Notes: a model not told the origin generated them from the sequence alone. A stretch of 64,000 nt of DNA from Ga0077527 sp964533495 (GCA_964533495.1 CAZHJU010000003.1:1-64000), one strand, 5' to 3'; shown: positions 17,739 to 27,100, numbered from the stretch's first letter. Numbers and translations are program-made.

Positions 17739-19013
17739 TCAGCCGAAGCGTTCCGGCGCGAACGGCGCCGGATCGACGAACGGCGCCTCCCCGGCGATCA
17801 TTTCGGCCAGCAGCCGCCCGGTCACCGGCCCCAGCGTAAAACCGTGGTGCGCATGGCCGAAGGCGAACCACAGGCCGGCATGCCGCGGCGCGCGGCCGAT
17901 GATCGGCAGCATGTCGGGCGTGCACGGCCGCGCCCCCATCCAGGGTTCGGCATCCAGCCTTTCGCCGAGCGGAAACAGATCGCGCGCGACGGGTTCCGCC
18001 CGCCCCAGCTGCACCGGCGTCTTGATCGCATCGCGCCGCGCGAATTCCGCGCCGGTGGTGAGCCGGATGCCGCGCTGCATCGGGGCGAGAAAATAACCGC
18101 GCTCGGTGTCGAGCAGCGGATGGTTGAGGCGCGCGGCGCCCGCCGCCCGATAGTGCATGTGATAGCCGCGTTTCACCGCCAGCGGCAGATCGTAGCCCAG
18201 GGCGCGCGTCATCACGTCCGACCAGGGGCCCAGCGCGATCACCGCCTGCCCCGCGGTCACGGTGCCGCCCACGGTGCGCAGGCGCCAGCCTTTGCCATCT
18301 TCCTCCAGGCCGGCCGCGTTGCCCTGCACGAAACGGCCGCCGAGCGCCTCGAAGCGCCGCAGGTACGCCCGCGCGAGAGCCTGCGGATCGTCGACGCTCG
18401 CCGGGTCGGTCCAGTGCAGCGCGCCGGCCAGCACCGGCGCGACATGCGGCTCGACCTCCTGCAGCGCACGGGCATCCAGCATCCGGTAATTCACGCCGAA
18501 TTCGCGATGCCAGCGTTCCGCCTCCACGTAACGCCGGTCGCGTTCGCGTTCGGTGCGGAAGGCCTTGATCCAGCCCTGGCTGCGCAGCAGGCTTTCCGCC
18601 GCCGATTCCGCGGCAAGCGCATCGTGCTCGGCAAGGCAGTGCTCGATCAGTTTCGCATAACGCCGCGCGACCTCGGCATGGCGCGCCGGCCGGGAATGTT
18701 TCCAGTACCGCCACAGAAAAGGCGCCAGCGCGGGCAGCGCCGAGGGATGGTAGTGCGCGTCGATGGTGCGGTTGAGCGCGTAACGCAGCAGGGCGCCGAA
18801 ATCGTGCGGGAAGCCGTAGGGATAGACGCCCTCGCGCTGGATCAGCCCGGCGTTGCCGAAGGAAGTTTCCTCGGCGGCGCCGCGGCGGTCGACCAGCACC
18901 ACCGCGCGCGACCTTTTCTGCAGGTGCAGCGCGACGCAGATGCCGACCATGCCCGCGCCGAGCACAAGCGCGTCGGCGCGCATCGGGGAATTCTCACCGT
19001 CCATCGCATGCAC
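17739..19013 (-). CDS. FAD-dependent oxidoreductase, D-amino-acid dehydrogenase-like
   Basis: 424 residues, DAO/DadA family. The N-terminal dinucleotide motif is LGAGMVGICVALHLQ (~18-32), then the acidic end of strand two (VVLVDRRG) and EETSFGNAGLIQ, a DadA-type flavin contact. The substrate domain is in the middle and a C-terminal FAD motif (GLWFAFGHAHHGFTLGPVTG) closes it. It probably oxidises a D-amino acid or another secondary amine at the cytoplasmic membrane face; the substrate is not determined. An internal ATG (MRADALVLGAG, 18983) is an alternative start. The next upstream gene is a divergently placed Bug/hydrolase pair, so it may be monocistronic. Confidence 0.85.
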   Translation of the reverse strand: MHAMDGENSPMRADALVLGAGMVGICVALHLQKRSRAVVLVDRRGAAEETSFGNAGLIQREGVYPYGFPHDFGALLRYALNRTIDAHYHPSALPALAPFLWRYWKHSRPARHAEVARRYAKLIEHCLAEHDALAAESAAESLLRSQGWIKAFRTERERDRRYVEAERWHREFGVNYRMLDARALQEVEPHVAPVLAGALHWTDPASVDDPQALARAYLRRFEALGGRFVQGNAAGLEEDGKGWRLRTVGGTVTAGQAVIALGPWSDVMTRALGYDLPLAVKRGYHMHYRAAGAARLNHPLLDTERGYFLAPMQRGIRLTTGAEFARRDAIKTPVQLGRAEPVARDLFPLGERLDAEPWMGARPCTPDMLPIIGRAPRHAGLWFAFGHAHHGFTLGPVTGRLLAEMIAGEAPFVDPAPFAPERFG

Positions 19014-19107
19014 CGCGATCCCGCGGCACCCGTCTGGTTTGCGCAGCGCGCTTCCACCTGTTCATCCCGGACGATTATACCGGCACCGCCACACCCCGCC
19101 TGCGCGC

Positions 19108-20091
19108 TCAGTCCGGTCTGATTCCGGCCTTCCGGATCACGTCGCCGATCAACTCGCCCTCGGTTTTCAGCACCGCTGCGAACTGTTCCGGGGTGTCGCC
19201 GACGGCCTCGAATCCGATCGAGGCGAAACGCTGCCGCACGTCCGGGGATTTCAGCGCGGCTGCCACCGCCTGGTTCAACTTGGCCACGACCTCGCGCGGC
19301 GTGCCGGCCGGCACGAGGATGCCGTAGCGCCCGCCGATCGGCGGCATCTTCACGCCGGCCTCGGCCACCGCCGGCAGTTGCGGCATCACGGACGAACGTT
19401 TCGTGCCGATCGTGGCCAACAGGCGCAGCCGCCCGCTTTCCGCCAGCGGCCTTGCCGGCGCCATGTCCGCGACCATCATGTCGATTTCACCGGAAACGAC
19501 GGCCGTCAGCGCGGGACCGGTGCCCTTGTACGGCACATGGACAAGTTCAGCCTGCAGCACCCTGCGCAGCAGCTCGGTGGTGATGTGCGACACCGAGCCG
19601 TTGCCCGAAGTGCCGTACGTCAGCTGATGTTTCCCGGAATCGATCAGCCGGACCAGTTCGCCCGTGCTCCGTGCCGGAACTCTGGGGTTGACCGCAATTA
19701 CGAACGGCGAAGTGGCCACCTGGGACACCGCCGCCAGGTCGCGCTGGACGTCGTACGGGATATTCGGGTTCAGCTGGGGCCCCACAATCATGTTGCCCGC
19801 CGCCCCCAGGGCGATGACATGACCGTCCGGCGGTGCCTTGGCCACGATATCCATGCCGATGACGCCACCGGCGCCGCCCCGGTTGTCCACCACGATCTGC
19901 TGCCCGAGCAGTTCCGCGAGCTTCGGCGCGACCGCACGTCCTGCGATGTCCGCCGGACCGCCCGGCGCGAAACCGATCACCATCCGGATCGCCTTCACCG
20001 GATAATGCCTGCCATCCTGCGCGAATGCGCCCTGCGGAAGAGCCAGGGCCGCCGCTGATGCGCATACCATCCATTTCCCGAACCGCAACAT
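19108..20091 (-). CDS. Bug-family (TctC-like) periplasmic solute-binding protein 1
   Basis: 327 residues from MLRFGKWM. Signal peptide to GAFAQ (~24). Bug hallmarks: YPVKAIRMVIGFAPGGPADI, VVDNRGGAGGVIGMDIVAKAPPDG and HVPYKGTGPALTAVVSGEID. Such proteins bind small carboxylates for TctAB-type tripartite transporters or signalling. It lies 95 bp upstream of the DadA-like oxidase on the same strand, so the two may share a transcript and substrate. No TctA/TctB is nearby. An upstream start at 20115 (MDVEAELN) would spoil the signal peptide. Confidence 0.92.
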   Translation of the reverse strand: MLRFGKWMVCASAAALALPQGAFAQDGRHYPVKAIRMVIGFAPGGPADIAGRAVAPKLAELLGQQIVVDNRGGAGGVIGMDIVAKAPPDGHVIALGAAGNMIVGPQLNPNIPYDVQRDLAAVSQVATSPFVIAVNPRVPARSTGELVRLIDSGKHQLTYGTSGNGSVSHITTELLRRVLQAELVHVPYKGTGPALTAVVSGEIDMMVADMAPARPLAESGRLRLLATIGTKRSSVMPQLPAVAEAGVKMPPIGGRYGILVPAGTPREVVAKLNQAVAAALKSPDVRQRFASIGFEAVGDTPEQFAAVLKTEGELIGDVIRKAGIRPD

Positions 20092-20391
20092 GTTCAATTC
20101 CGCCTCGACATCCATCGGTTAGTGTGTGGAACGGCCCCACCGGAAAAGCGTGGGAAACCGTCTTGAATCCTGCAGCCGCCGATGATAGGAACTGTTCCAT
20201 GCCCCGTCCAAGAACGCATTTTTCATTGTTAAGATTTCATGGTTATATGGATTCGGGACGGCCTTGCGGGCGCCTGCTTCCGCAGAACGGAGCGGCACGG
20301 GCGAGGCACGCTTCGCATGCGGACGCGCCTTGAATCCGATACGATCGATCCGGCCCGCGACGGCAACCACATCGCCGGCGCGACAAACGAC
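20092..20391. other. Divergent intergenic region between Bug gene and hydrolase
   Basis: 300 bp. An AT-rich patch at about 20215-20240 is the only notable composition change; no convincing -35/-10 pair or gene was found. Confidence 0.5.
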
Positions 20392-21267
20392 ATGAAACGA
20401 CACAGCCATTCCGCCTTCCACGAATTCAACGGACTGCGCCACCACGTGCGCCTCTGGGGTGATGCCGGCGCGCCGCCGCTGTTCCTGCTCCACGGCTGGA
20501 TGGATGTGTCGCTGTCCTTCCAGTGGGTCGTCGACGGGTTGCAGCGCGACTGGCGGATCGTCGCTCCGGACTGGCGCGGATTCGGATTGTCGGGCCGGCC
20601 GGCCGGCGGTTACTGGTTTCCCGATTACTACGCCGACCTCGAGGCGCTGCTGGCCGTCTACTCGCCGGACCGTCCGGCGCTCGTCGCCGGCCACAGCATG
20701 GGCGGCGTCATCGCCTGCACTTATGCCGGGCTGCGCCCGGAACGCATTGCGCGGCTGGTTTCGCTGGAAGGCTTCGGCCTTGCCCGCACCACGCCGGCGG
20801 AAGCGCCGGGGCGCTACCGGCGCTGGCTCGACGAACTGGCGACGGAACCGCGTTTTCGCGCCTACGACTCCTTCGACGCGCTGGCAGCCCGGCTGCAGCG
20901 CGACAATCCCCGGTTGACCGCGGAAAAAGCGCGGTTCATCGCCCGCGCCTGGGCGCGCGAAACGGCGCCCGGCAAGGTGCAAATGCTCAGCGACCCGCGG
21001 CACAAGCGCGCCAACCCGGTGCTGTTCCGGATCGAGGAACTGATCGCCTGCTGGCGGGACATCGCCGCGCCGACCCTGTTGGTCTTCGGCCGCGACTCCA
21101 AAAGCGCCGGTTACCTGAAGGACACGCCGGAGCAGCTCGCCGAGCGCAAGGGCGCCTTTCGCGATTACCGGGAAGCTTGGGTCGAGGATGCAGGACACAT
21201 GATGCACCACGACCAGCCGGCGGCCGTGGCCCGCCTGATCGAGGATTTCATGACGGCGCAGCACTGA
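20392..21267 (+). CDS. Alpha/beta-hydrolase
   Basis: 291 residues. Cytosolic alpha/beta-hydrolase fold with the oxyanion segment LLHGWMD, nucleophile elbow GHSMGG (Ser ~102), acid Asp in FGRDSKSAG (~233) and catalytic His in DAGHMMHHDQP (~268). Substrate unknown; esterase, lactonase or haloalkane-type chemistry are all possible. I start at MKRHSHSAFHEF because the upstream in-frame extension to 20239 has no family resemblance. It is followed 89 bp later by the racemase on the same strand. Confidence 0.88.
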   Translation: MKRHSHSAFHEFNGLRHHVRLWGDAGAPPLFLLHGWMDVSLSFQWVVDGLQRDWRIVAPDWRGFGLSGRPAGGYWFPDYYADLEALLAVYSPDRPALVAGHSMGGVIACTYAGLRPERIARLVSLEGFGLARTTPAEAPGRYRRWLDELATEPRFRAYDSFDALAARLQRDNPRLTAEKARFIARAWARETAPGKVQMLSDPRHKRANPVLFRIEELIACWRDIAAPTLLVFGRDSKSAGYLKDTPEQLAERKGAFRDYREAWVEDAGHMMHHDQPAAVARLIEDFMTAQH

Positions 21268-21356
21268 GCCGGCGGCCGGTCGCCGGATGTCATAGCGATC
21301 CCGGATGCCGCCCCACCGCCCCGCGGCAACCCCGCGTGGCAGAATGTCTTCCGTCC

Positions 21357-22112
21357 ATGGCCGTCACCGCGATGAACCCTCCTTCCGATCCTCCCCTGCT
21401 CGGCGTCCTCGGCGGCATGGGGCCGCTCGCCGCCGCCGATTTCCTGGCCAAGCTGGCCGAAGAAACCCCGGCCACCCGCGACCAGGAGCACATTCCCTAT
21501 GTCGCCTGGGGCGTGCCGCAGATCCCGGACCGGCCCGCCGCCATCCTCGGCGGCGGCGCATCGCCGCTGCCGCAGATGCTGCGCGGCATCGCGGCGCTGA
21601 AACAGGCCGGCGCGCAGGCCATCGCCATCGCCTGCAACACCGCGCACTACTGGCATGACGACCTGCTGCGCGAAGGCGGCCTGCCGATCCTGCACATCGC
21701 CGACGCCGCCTGCGACCTGCTGGCGGAACGCGGCATCACCGCCGGCAGCGTCGGCCTGATCGGCACCGAAGGCACGCTGCAGGCGGGATTCTTCCAGCAG
21801 CGTTTCGCCGCGCGCGGCCTCGGCTGCATCATCGGCAGCGCCGAAGACCGGCAAAGGCTGATGCTGCCGGCGATCGCCGCGGTCAAAGCCAACGACCTGC
21901 CGCTGGCGCACACCCTTGCGGTGCAGGCGGTGCTGCGCCTGCACGAAGCCGGTGCGCGCGCCGTGGTGCTCGCCTGCACCGAAACGCCGCTCGCCATCGA
22001 CCACGCGGCCAGCGCGGCGGCGCCGCTGTGCATCGACGCCACGCGGGCGCTGGCGCGCGCCTGCGTCGCCTGGCACCGGCGCGCATCGAAGATCCGCGGC
22101 ATCGCAATGTAG
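21357..22112 (+). CDS. Aspartate/glutamate racemase-family protein
   Basis: 251 residues, PLP-independent two-cysteine racemase fold. N-terminal LLGVLGGMGPLAAADFL, first catalytic Cys in IACNTAHYW (~92), second in VLACTETPLA (~207). It interconverts L and D forms of an acidic (or broader) amino acid in the cytosol. The next genes encode an amino-acid ABC importer, which fits. A second ATG at 21372 (MNPPSDPP) is an equally plausible start; neither has a good ribosome binding site. Confidence 0.85.
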   Translation: MAVTAMNPPSDPPLLGVLGGMGPLAAADFLAKLAEETPATRDQEHIPYVAWGVPQIPDRPAAILGGGASPLPQMLRGIAALKQAGAQAIAIACNTAHYWHDDLLREGGLPILHIADAACDLLAERGITAGSVGLIGTEGTLQAGFFQQRFAARGLGCIIGSAEDRQRLMLPAIAAVKANDLPLAHTLAVQAVLRLHEAGARAVVLACTETPLAIDHAASAAAPLCIDATRALARACVAWHRRASKIRGIAM

Positions 22113-22114
22113 TC

Positions 22115-22143
22115 TGGACAAAGCCCGCCGCATCGCCTAGATT
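22115..22143 (+). promoter_or_regulatory. Candidate sigma70 promoter for the amino-acid ABC operon
   Basis: TGGACA, 17 bp, TAGATT, directly after the racemase stop and about 65 bp before the binding-protein start. Confidence 0.5.
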
Positions 22144-22211
22144 GGGCCGCGCAGCGCCACGGTGCCGTCGCCCGGACGGCCAATCCGTTCATCGCCAAAA
22201 GGAGCCACAAC

Positions 22212-23132
22212 ATGCTTCGCATCCACCAGCTTGTCGCCGCCATCGCCGCAGCGAGCCTGTTCGCCGCGCCGGTCCATGCCCAGGAACTCACGGGAACCCT
22301 GAAGAAGATCAAGGATACCGGCGTCATCAAGGTCGGCCATCGCGACGCCTCGGTGCCGTTCTCCTACCTCGACGACAAACAGCGTCCGGTCGGTTATGGC
22401 GTCGACATCTGCATGAAGATCATCGACCGCATCAAGGCCGATCTGAAAATGCCCAAGCTGAAGGTCGAGTTCGTGCCGGTGACCTCGCAGACGCGGATCC
22501 CGATCCTGACCGGCGGCAACATCGACATCGAATGCGGCTCCACGACGAATTCGGTCGAACGCCAGAAACAGGTCGATTTCGCGCCGACCTATTTCATGAC
22601 CGGCACCAAGATCATCGTCAAGAAGTCGTCCGGCATCAAGGGCTATGACGATCTGAAGGGCAAGACCGTGGTGTTCACGCAGGGAACCACCAACGAGCGC
22701 GCCATGAAGGCTTACAATGACGAGAAGAAGCTCGGCATCAAATTCATCCCTTCGAAGGACCATGCCGAATCCTTCCTCGCCGTGGAAACCGGCCGCGCCG
22801 TCGCCTTTCCGATGGACGACATCCTGCTCTACGGCCTGAGAGCCAACGCCCGCAATCCCAACGACTACGAGGTGATCGGGGCATTCCTGTCCGATGACCC
22901 GTACGCGATCATGATGCGCAAGGGCGATCCGGCGTTCAAGAAAGTGGTCGACGGCGCGGTGACCGCGCTCTACAAGAGCGGCGAGATCAACAAGATCTAC
23001 ACCAAGTGGTTCCAGTCGCCGGTTCCCCCGAAGAACATCAACCTCAACGTCCCGATGTCCGACAGCCTGAAGGAAGCGATCAAGAATCCCAACGACACCG
23101 GCGTCGGCGCCTGCGGCAAGATGAAGTGCTGA
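22212..23132 (+). CDS. gltI: Polar amino-acid ABC transporter, periplasmic binding protein
   Basis: 306 residues. Signal peptide to PVHAQE (~24). SBP_bac_3 fold with GVIKVGHRDASVPFSYLDD, RPVGYGVDICMKI, the ligand Arg region in TSQTRIPILTGGNID, and GTTNERAMKAYNDEK. Closest in pattern to the glutamate/aspartate binding protein GltI. A C-terminal cysteine pair (GACGKMKC) may form a disulfide. First gene of a four-gene importer; an intrinsic terminator directly follows, which should make this subunit more abundant than the permeases. The preceding ATG spacing to GGAGCC is good. Confidence 0.92.
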   Translation: MLRIHQLVAAIAAASLFAAPVHAQELTGTLKKIKDTGVIKVGHRDASVPFSYLDDKQRPVGYGVDICMKIIDRIKADLKMPKLKVEFVPVTSQTRIPILTGGNIDIECGSTTNSVERQKQVDFAPTYFMTGTKIIVKKSSGIKGYDDLKGKTVVFTQGTTNERAMKAYNDEKKLGIKFIPSKDHAESFLAVETGRAVAFPMDDILLYGLRANARNPNDYEVIGAFLSDDPYAIMMRKGDPAFKKVVDGAVTALYKSGEINKIYTKWFQSPVPPKNINLNVPMSDSLKEAIKNPNDTGVGACGKMKC

Positions 23133-23170
23133 CCGCATGACGAAGCGCGGATAAACGGACCGAACCGACA

Positions 23171-23202
23171 AACCGGGGAGCGCCAGTTCCCCGGTTTTTT
23201 TT
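23171..23202 (+). terminator. Intrinsic terminator between binding protein and permeases
   Basis: Perfect 9-bp stem AACCGGGGA / TCCCCGGTT with an 8-nt loop, then T8. Partial read-through would set the ratio of gltI to gltJKL. Confidence 0.9.
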
Positions 23203-23231
23203 CGGAATGCTTTCGCGTTACACTGGATCGC

Positions 23232-23960
23232 ATGGATTTCGGATTTCTGTTCCAGCCCGCGTTTTCCGGCGGGGGCACCTATCTCGACTGGGTGCTCTCG
23301 GGCATCAAATGGACCCTCTGCCTGTCGGCGCTGGGATGGATCATCGCCTTCACGCTCGGATCGGTGCTGGGCATCCTGCGCACTGCGCCGCTGGCCATCC
23401 TGCGCGTTCCGGCGACCGCCTATGTCGAGCTGTTCCGCAACGTTCCGCTGCTGGTGCAGATGTTCATCTGGTACTTCGTCGTGCCCGAGATCGTTCCCAA
23501 GAACGCCGGCGACTGGCTGAAAATGGAGATGCCGATGCCGGAGTTCTGGAACGGCGTGCTGTGCCTCGGCACCTACACGGCCTCGCGCGTGGCCGAACAG
23601 GTCCGCGCCGGCATCCAGTCGATACCCCGCGGCCAGGTCGACGCCGGGCTCGCGACCGGCCTCACGCTGCCGCAGACCTACCGGCACGTGCTGCTGCCGA
23701 TGTCCTACCGCATCATCATTCCGCCCCTCACCACCGAATTCCTGACCATCTTCAAGAACTCGTCCGTGGCCCTGACCATAGGCGTGCTGGAGCTCACCGC
23801 CCAGGCGCGCCAGATCTCCGAATACACCTTCCAGACCTTCGAGATCTTCACCATCGCCACCATCGTCTATGCGCTGATCACGCTGACGGTCACCTTCGCG
23901 ATGCGCTGTCTCGAGCACCGCACGCGCGTGCCGGGCTACATCGGCGGCGCGGGGAAATAA
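23232..23960 (+). CDS. gltJ: Amino-acid ABC transporter permease
   Basis: 242 residues, HisMQ/GltJ type. It has several membrane helices (first strong one about 30-50) and the cytoplasmic coupling loop EQVRAGIQSIPRGQVDAGLATGLT. First permease half, pairing with the next gene. It is 29 bp after the terminator and 3 bp before gltK. Confidence 0.92.
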   Translation: MDFGFLFQPAFSGGGTYLDWVLSGIKWTLCLSALGWIIAFTLGSVLGILRTAPLAILRVPATAYVELFRNVPLLVQMFIWYFVVPEIVPKNAGDWLKMEMPMPEFWNGVLCLGTYTASRVAEQVRAGIQSIPRGQVDAGLATGLTLPQTYRHVLLPMSYRIIIPPLTTEFLTIFKNSSVALTIGVLELTAQARQISEYTFQTFEIFTIATIVYALITLTVTFAMRCLEHRTRVPGYIGGAGK

Positions 23961-23963
23961 GGC

Positions 23964-24653
23964 ATGTTCGCCGAGATCGATCTCGACGTCATCCGCCGCG
24001 CCCTGCCCTACCTCTGGGAAGGCATGCAGTTCTCGCTCGGGCTCACGCTGCTGGCGATGGCGGGCGGCATCGTGCTCGGCACGCTGCTGGCGCTGATGCG
24101 GCTCGCGCCGTTCCGGCTCCTCAGCTGGCCGGCCGGAGCCTATGTCAACCTCGTGCGCTCGATCCCGCTGATCCTGGTGATCTTCTGGTTCTATTTCCTG
24201 ATCCCGATCGCCATCAAGCAGCTGACCGGCAATCCCTACGCCGCCGGCATAGGCCCCTTCTATTCGGCGCTGATCGCGTTCACGATGTTCGAGGCCGCCT
24301 ATTACTGCGAGATCATCCGCGCCGGCATCCAGAGCGTGCCCCGCGGCCAGGCGCACGCCGCCTACGCGCTGGGGCTCGGCTACCGCCAGGCCACCATGCT
24401 GGTGATCCTGCCGCAGGCCTTCCGCAACATGGTGCCGGTGCTGCTGACGACCAGCATCATCCTGTTCCAGGACACCTCGCTGGTCTATGTCGTCGGACTC
24501 ACCGACTTCATGGGCGCGGCCAGCAAGGTCGCGCGCCGCGACGGCCGGCTCGTCGAGCTCTACCTGTTCGCCGCGCTGGTGTATTTCATCCTCTGTTTCG
24601 CCGCCTCCTATTTCGTCAAGCGGCTGCAGCAGCGCATCACGCCGCCACGTTAG
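23964..24653 (+). CDS. gltK: Amino-acid ABC transporter permease
   Basis: 229 residues, second permease half. It carries the same coupling motif (AGIQSVPRGQAHAAYALGLG) and FFLIPIAIKQLTG in the periplasmic loop, typical of GltK. Forms a heterodimer with GltJ in the inner membrane. 13 bp before the ATPase gene. Confidence 0.92.
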   Translation: MFAEIDLDVIRRALPYLWEGMQFSLGLTLLAMAGGIVLGTLLALMRLAPFRLLSWPAGAYVNLVRSIPLILVIFWFYFLIPIAIKQLTGNPYAAGIGPFYSALIAFTMFEAAYYCEIIRAGIQSVPRGQAHAAYALGLGYRQATMLVILPQAFRNMVPVLLTTSIILFQDTSLVYVVGLTDFMGAASKVARRDGRLVELYLFAALVYFILCFAASYFVKRLQQRITPPR

Positions 24654-24666
24654 CAAGGGTTACGCC

Positions 24667-25401
24667 ATGGCCATGATCGAGTTCAGGAACGTCAGCAAGT
24701 GGTACGGCAGCTTCCAGGTGCTGAAGGACTGCACGACCGCCGTCGCAAAGGGCGAGGTGGTCGTCGTCTGCGGCCCCTCGGGTTCCGGCAAGTCGACGCT
24801 GATCAAGTGCGTCAACGGCCTCGAGCCCTTCCAGAAGGGCGAAGTCATCGTCAACGGCCAGTCGGTCGGCGCGAAGGACACGAAGCTGCCGCAGCTGCGC
24901 GCGAAGATCGGCATGGTCTTCCAGCACTTCGAGCTGTTCCCGCACATGGACGTCACCGCCAACCTCAACCTCGCCCAGATCCGGGTTCTCGGGCGCAGCG
25001 TCGAGGAAGCCACCGCGAAATCCCACGCCCTGCTCCAGCGCGTCGGCATGGTCGAGCATGCGAAAAAATTCCCCGGCCAGCTTTCCGGCGGCCAGCAGCA
25101 GCGCGTCGCCATCGCCCGCGGCCTGGCGATGGATCCGATCGCGATGCTGTTCGACGAGCCGACCTCGGCGCTCGACCCGGAGATGATCAACGAGGTGCTC
25201 GACGTGATGGTCGAGCTCGCCCGCGAAGGCATGACCATGATGTGCGTGACCCACGAGATGGGTTTCGCGCGCAAGGTCGCCCACCGGGTGATCTTCATGG
25301 ACCAGGGCGAGATCGTCGAGGATGCGCCGAAGGAGGAGTTTTTCGGCACGCCGCGCTCCGAGCGCGCGCAGCAGTTCCTGTCGAAGATTCTCCACCACTG
25401 A
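24667..25401 (+). CDS. gltL: Amino-acid ABC transporter ATP-binding protein
   Basis: 244 residues. Complete nucleotide-binding domain: Walker A GPSGSGKST, Q-loop MVFQHFELFPH, signature LSGGQQQRVAIARG, Walker B MLFDEPTSALDPE, H-loop VTHEMG. It powers GltJK. The start is at MAMIEFRNVS; an in-frame extension to 24487 overlaps gltK and is rejected. Confidence 0.95.
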   Translation: MAMIEFRNVSKWYGSFQVLKDCTTAVAKGEVVVVCGPSGSGKSTLIKCVNGLEPFQKGEVIVNGQSVGAKDTKLPQLRAKIGMVFQHFELFPHMDVTANLNLAQIRVLGRSVEEATAKSHALLQRVGMVEHAKKFPGQLSGGQQQRVAIARGLAMDPIAMLFDEPTSALDPEMINEVLDVMVELAREGMTMMCVTHEMGFARKVAHRVIFMDQGEIVEDAPKEEFFGTPRSERAQQFLSKILHH

Positions 25402-25467
25402 GCAGCCGTGCGCGGGTAGAATGCGCGCTTTTCAGCGAGGGCGTCCGTTCAAGGCGCAGATCCCAGA

Positions 25468-25866
25468 ATGGCTTCGAGCACGACGAAAAAGAAATCCGGC
25501 AACCAGTACGACTGCAGCAAATGCCCCGGCTACTGCTGCAGCTACCCGCTGATCGAGGTTGGCAAGCGCGACATCGCGCGGCTGGCCAAACACTTCGGGA
25601 TCACCTACAACCAGGCCGAGTCGCAGTACACGCGCTTCGACCGCTCCGAGAAGGTGCGCTCGCTGAAGCAGCAGGACGACCGGCACTACGGAAAGATCTG
25701 CAAGCTGTTCGACACCCGGAAACGGCAATGCACGGTCTACGAGGCGCGCCCCGGCGTCTGCCGCGCGTATCCGGACGGAAAGCGTTGCGGTTATTACGAA
25801 TTCCTGCTGTTTGAACGTGAGCAGCAGGGCGATGACAAGTTCGTCGCCACGACCGACAACAACTAG
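25468..25866 (+). CDS. YkgJ-family cysteine-cluster protein
   Basis: 132 residues. Zinc- or iron-binding cysteine cluster of the CxxCxGxCC type: YDCSKCPGYCCSYP (Cys ~16-25), then CKLFD, CTVYEARPGVCRAYP and CGYYEF. YkgJ-like proteins are proposed metal or Fe-S binders of unknown function. Basic N-terminus, acidic C-terminus. It ends just before a bidirectional terminator. Confidence 0.85.
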   Translation: MASSTTKKKSGNQYDCSKCPGYCCSYPLIEVGKRDIARLAKHFGITYNQAESQYTRFDRSEKVRSLKQQDDRHYGKICKLFDTRKRQCTVYEARPGVCRAYPDGKRCGYYEFLLFEREQQGDDKFVATTDNN

Positions 25867-25884
25867 CATCGGCCGACCGATGCA

Positions 25885-25911
25885 AAAAAGCCCCGCGATG
25901 CGGGGCTTTTT
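25885..25911. terminator. Bidirectional intrinsic terminator
   Basis: AAAAAGCCCCGC, loop GAT, GCGGGGCTTTTT: a perfect 12-bp stem with a U-tract in both directions, between the convergent YkgJ and argE genes. Confidence 0.95.
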
Positions 25912-25927
25912 CACGTGCGGCGCCGCT

Positions 25928-27100
25928 TCAGCCGCAACAGCGCGCCATCAGTCCGTGCAGGAATCGCTCGCAGCGCGCCACCTGCTCCAGCGTGACGAAC
26001 TCGTCGGGCTTGTGCGCCTCGCGGATCGAACCCGGGCCGCAGACCACCGTCGGCACGCCCGCGACCTGGAACTGCGAGGCTTCGGTGCCGAAGGACACCT
26101 TGAGGATGTCGCGGCAGCCGGAAAACTCCTGCGCCAGTGCGGTGATTTCGGCTTCCGCGCTGGTGTCGAGGGCGGAAATTTCCGACATCTTCTCAATGGT
26201 GAAGCCGGTGCGCGGATCGACAGCGTGCATCTCGGGCTCGATCGCCGCGCGCACATGCGCCTCGAACTCGGCGCGCAGCCGCTCCGGATCGTCGCCCGGC
26301 AGGTTGCGGAACTCGAAATCGAACACGCAGTCCTGCGGCACGATGTTCAGCGCCGTACCGCCGCGGATGGTGCCGGTGTGCACCGTCGTGTAGGCGATGT
26401 CGAAGCCACGGTCATAGGGCCCGCGGTCGCGGTGCCGCCGCGCGAGCCGCTTCAGGAAAGCCACGGCCTCCGCCGCCGCCTCCACCGCGTTGACGCCGTG
26501 CGGCGCATAGGCCGAGTGCGAGGCCAGGCCGCGCACGGTGCAGCGGTAGCTCTGCTTGCCCTTGTGCGCAATCACCGGCCGCATCTCGGTGGGCTCGCCG
26601 ACGACGCAGGACCGCGGACGGATGCCGGCAGCCGCCATGTCCTCGAGCAGGCCGCGCACGCCGAGGCAGCCGACCTCCTCGTCGTAGCTGAAGGCGAGGT
26701 GCAGCGGCGTTTCCAGGCCGCGATCGACATACTGCGGCACCAGCGCCAGCACGCAGGCGATGAAACTCTTCATGTCGGAAGTGCCGCGGCCGTGGAGCCG
26801 GCCGTCGCGTTCGGCGACAACGAAAGGATCGCTGCTCCAGTCCTGGCCGTCGACCGGCACCACGTCGGTGTGTCCCGAGAACACGATGCCGCGCTCTCCG
26901 CGCGGCCCGAGCGTCGCGAACAGGTTGGCCTTGCGCCGGTCATGGTCGAAGGTCAGCCGCAGATCGGCATCGAGCGGACGCAGCAGCTCGCGCACGTAAT
27001 CGATGAGCTGCAGGTTGGAATCGCGGCTGACCGTGGGAAATGCGACCAGTTCGCGGATCAGGCGCAGCGTGTCTGCGCCGGGTGTTGCGGGCGGATTCAT
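25928..27100 (-). CDS. argE: Acetylornithine deacetylase (M20 peptidase family)
   Basis: 390 residues, normal length. A zinc-dependent amidase that removes the acetyl group of N2-acetylornithine in arginine biosynthesis. Metal and catalytic motifs: FSGHTDVVPVDG (His ligand, Asp), GRGTSDMKSF (bridging Asp), SYDEEVGCLG (catalytic Glu plus ligand), GEPTE, and the last His in REAHKPDEF. The dimerisation lid is at ~180-295 (YRCTVRGLASHSAYA). Divergent from the peptide-transport operon across 85 bp. Close relatives deacylate other N-acyl amino acids, so specificity is likely rather than certain. Confidence 0.87.
   Translation of the reverse strand: MNPPATPGADTLRLIRELVAFPTVSRDSNLQLIDYVRELLRPLDADLRLTFDHDRRKANLFATLGPRGERGIVFSGHTDVVPVDGQDWSSDPFVVAERDGRLHGRGTSDMKSFIACVLALVPQYVDRGLETPLHLAFSYDEEVGCLGVRGLLEDMAAAGIRPRSCVVGEPTEMRPVIAHKGKQSYRCTVRGLASHSAYAPHGVNAVEAAAEAVAFLKRLARRHRDRGPYDRGFDIAYTTVHTGTIRGGTALNIVPQDCVFDFEFRNLPGDDPERLRAEFEAHVRAAIEPEMHAVDPRTGFTIEKMSEISALDTSAEAEITALAQEFSGCRDILKVSFGTEASQFQVAGVPTVVCGPGSIREAHKPDEFVTLEQVARCERFLHGLMARCCG

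Noticed and set aside
22137..24656. 839-codon antisense frame across the gltI-gltK region
   Set aside because: Crosses four good genes, has Arg/Asp/His-rich shadow composition, and spans an intrinsic terminator.
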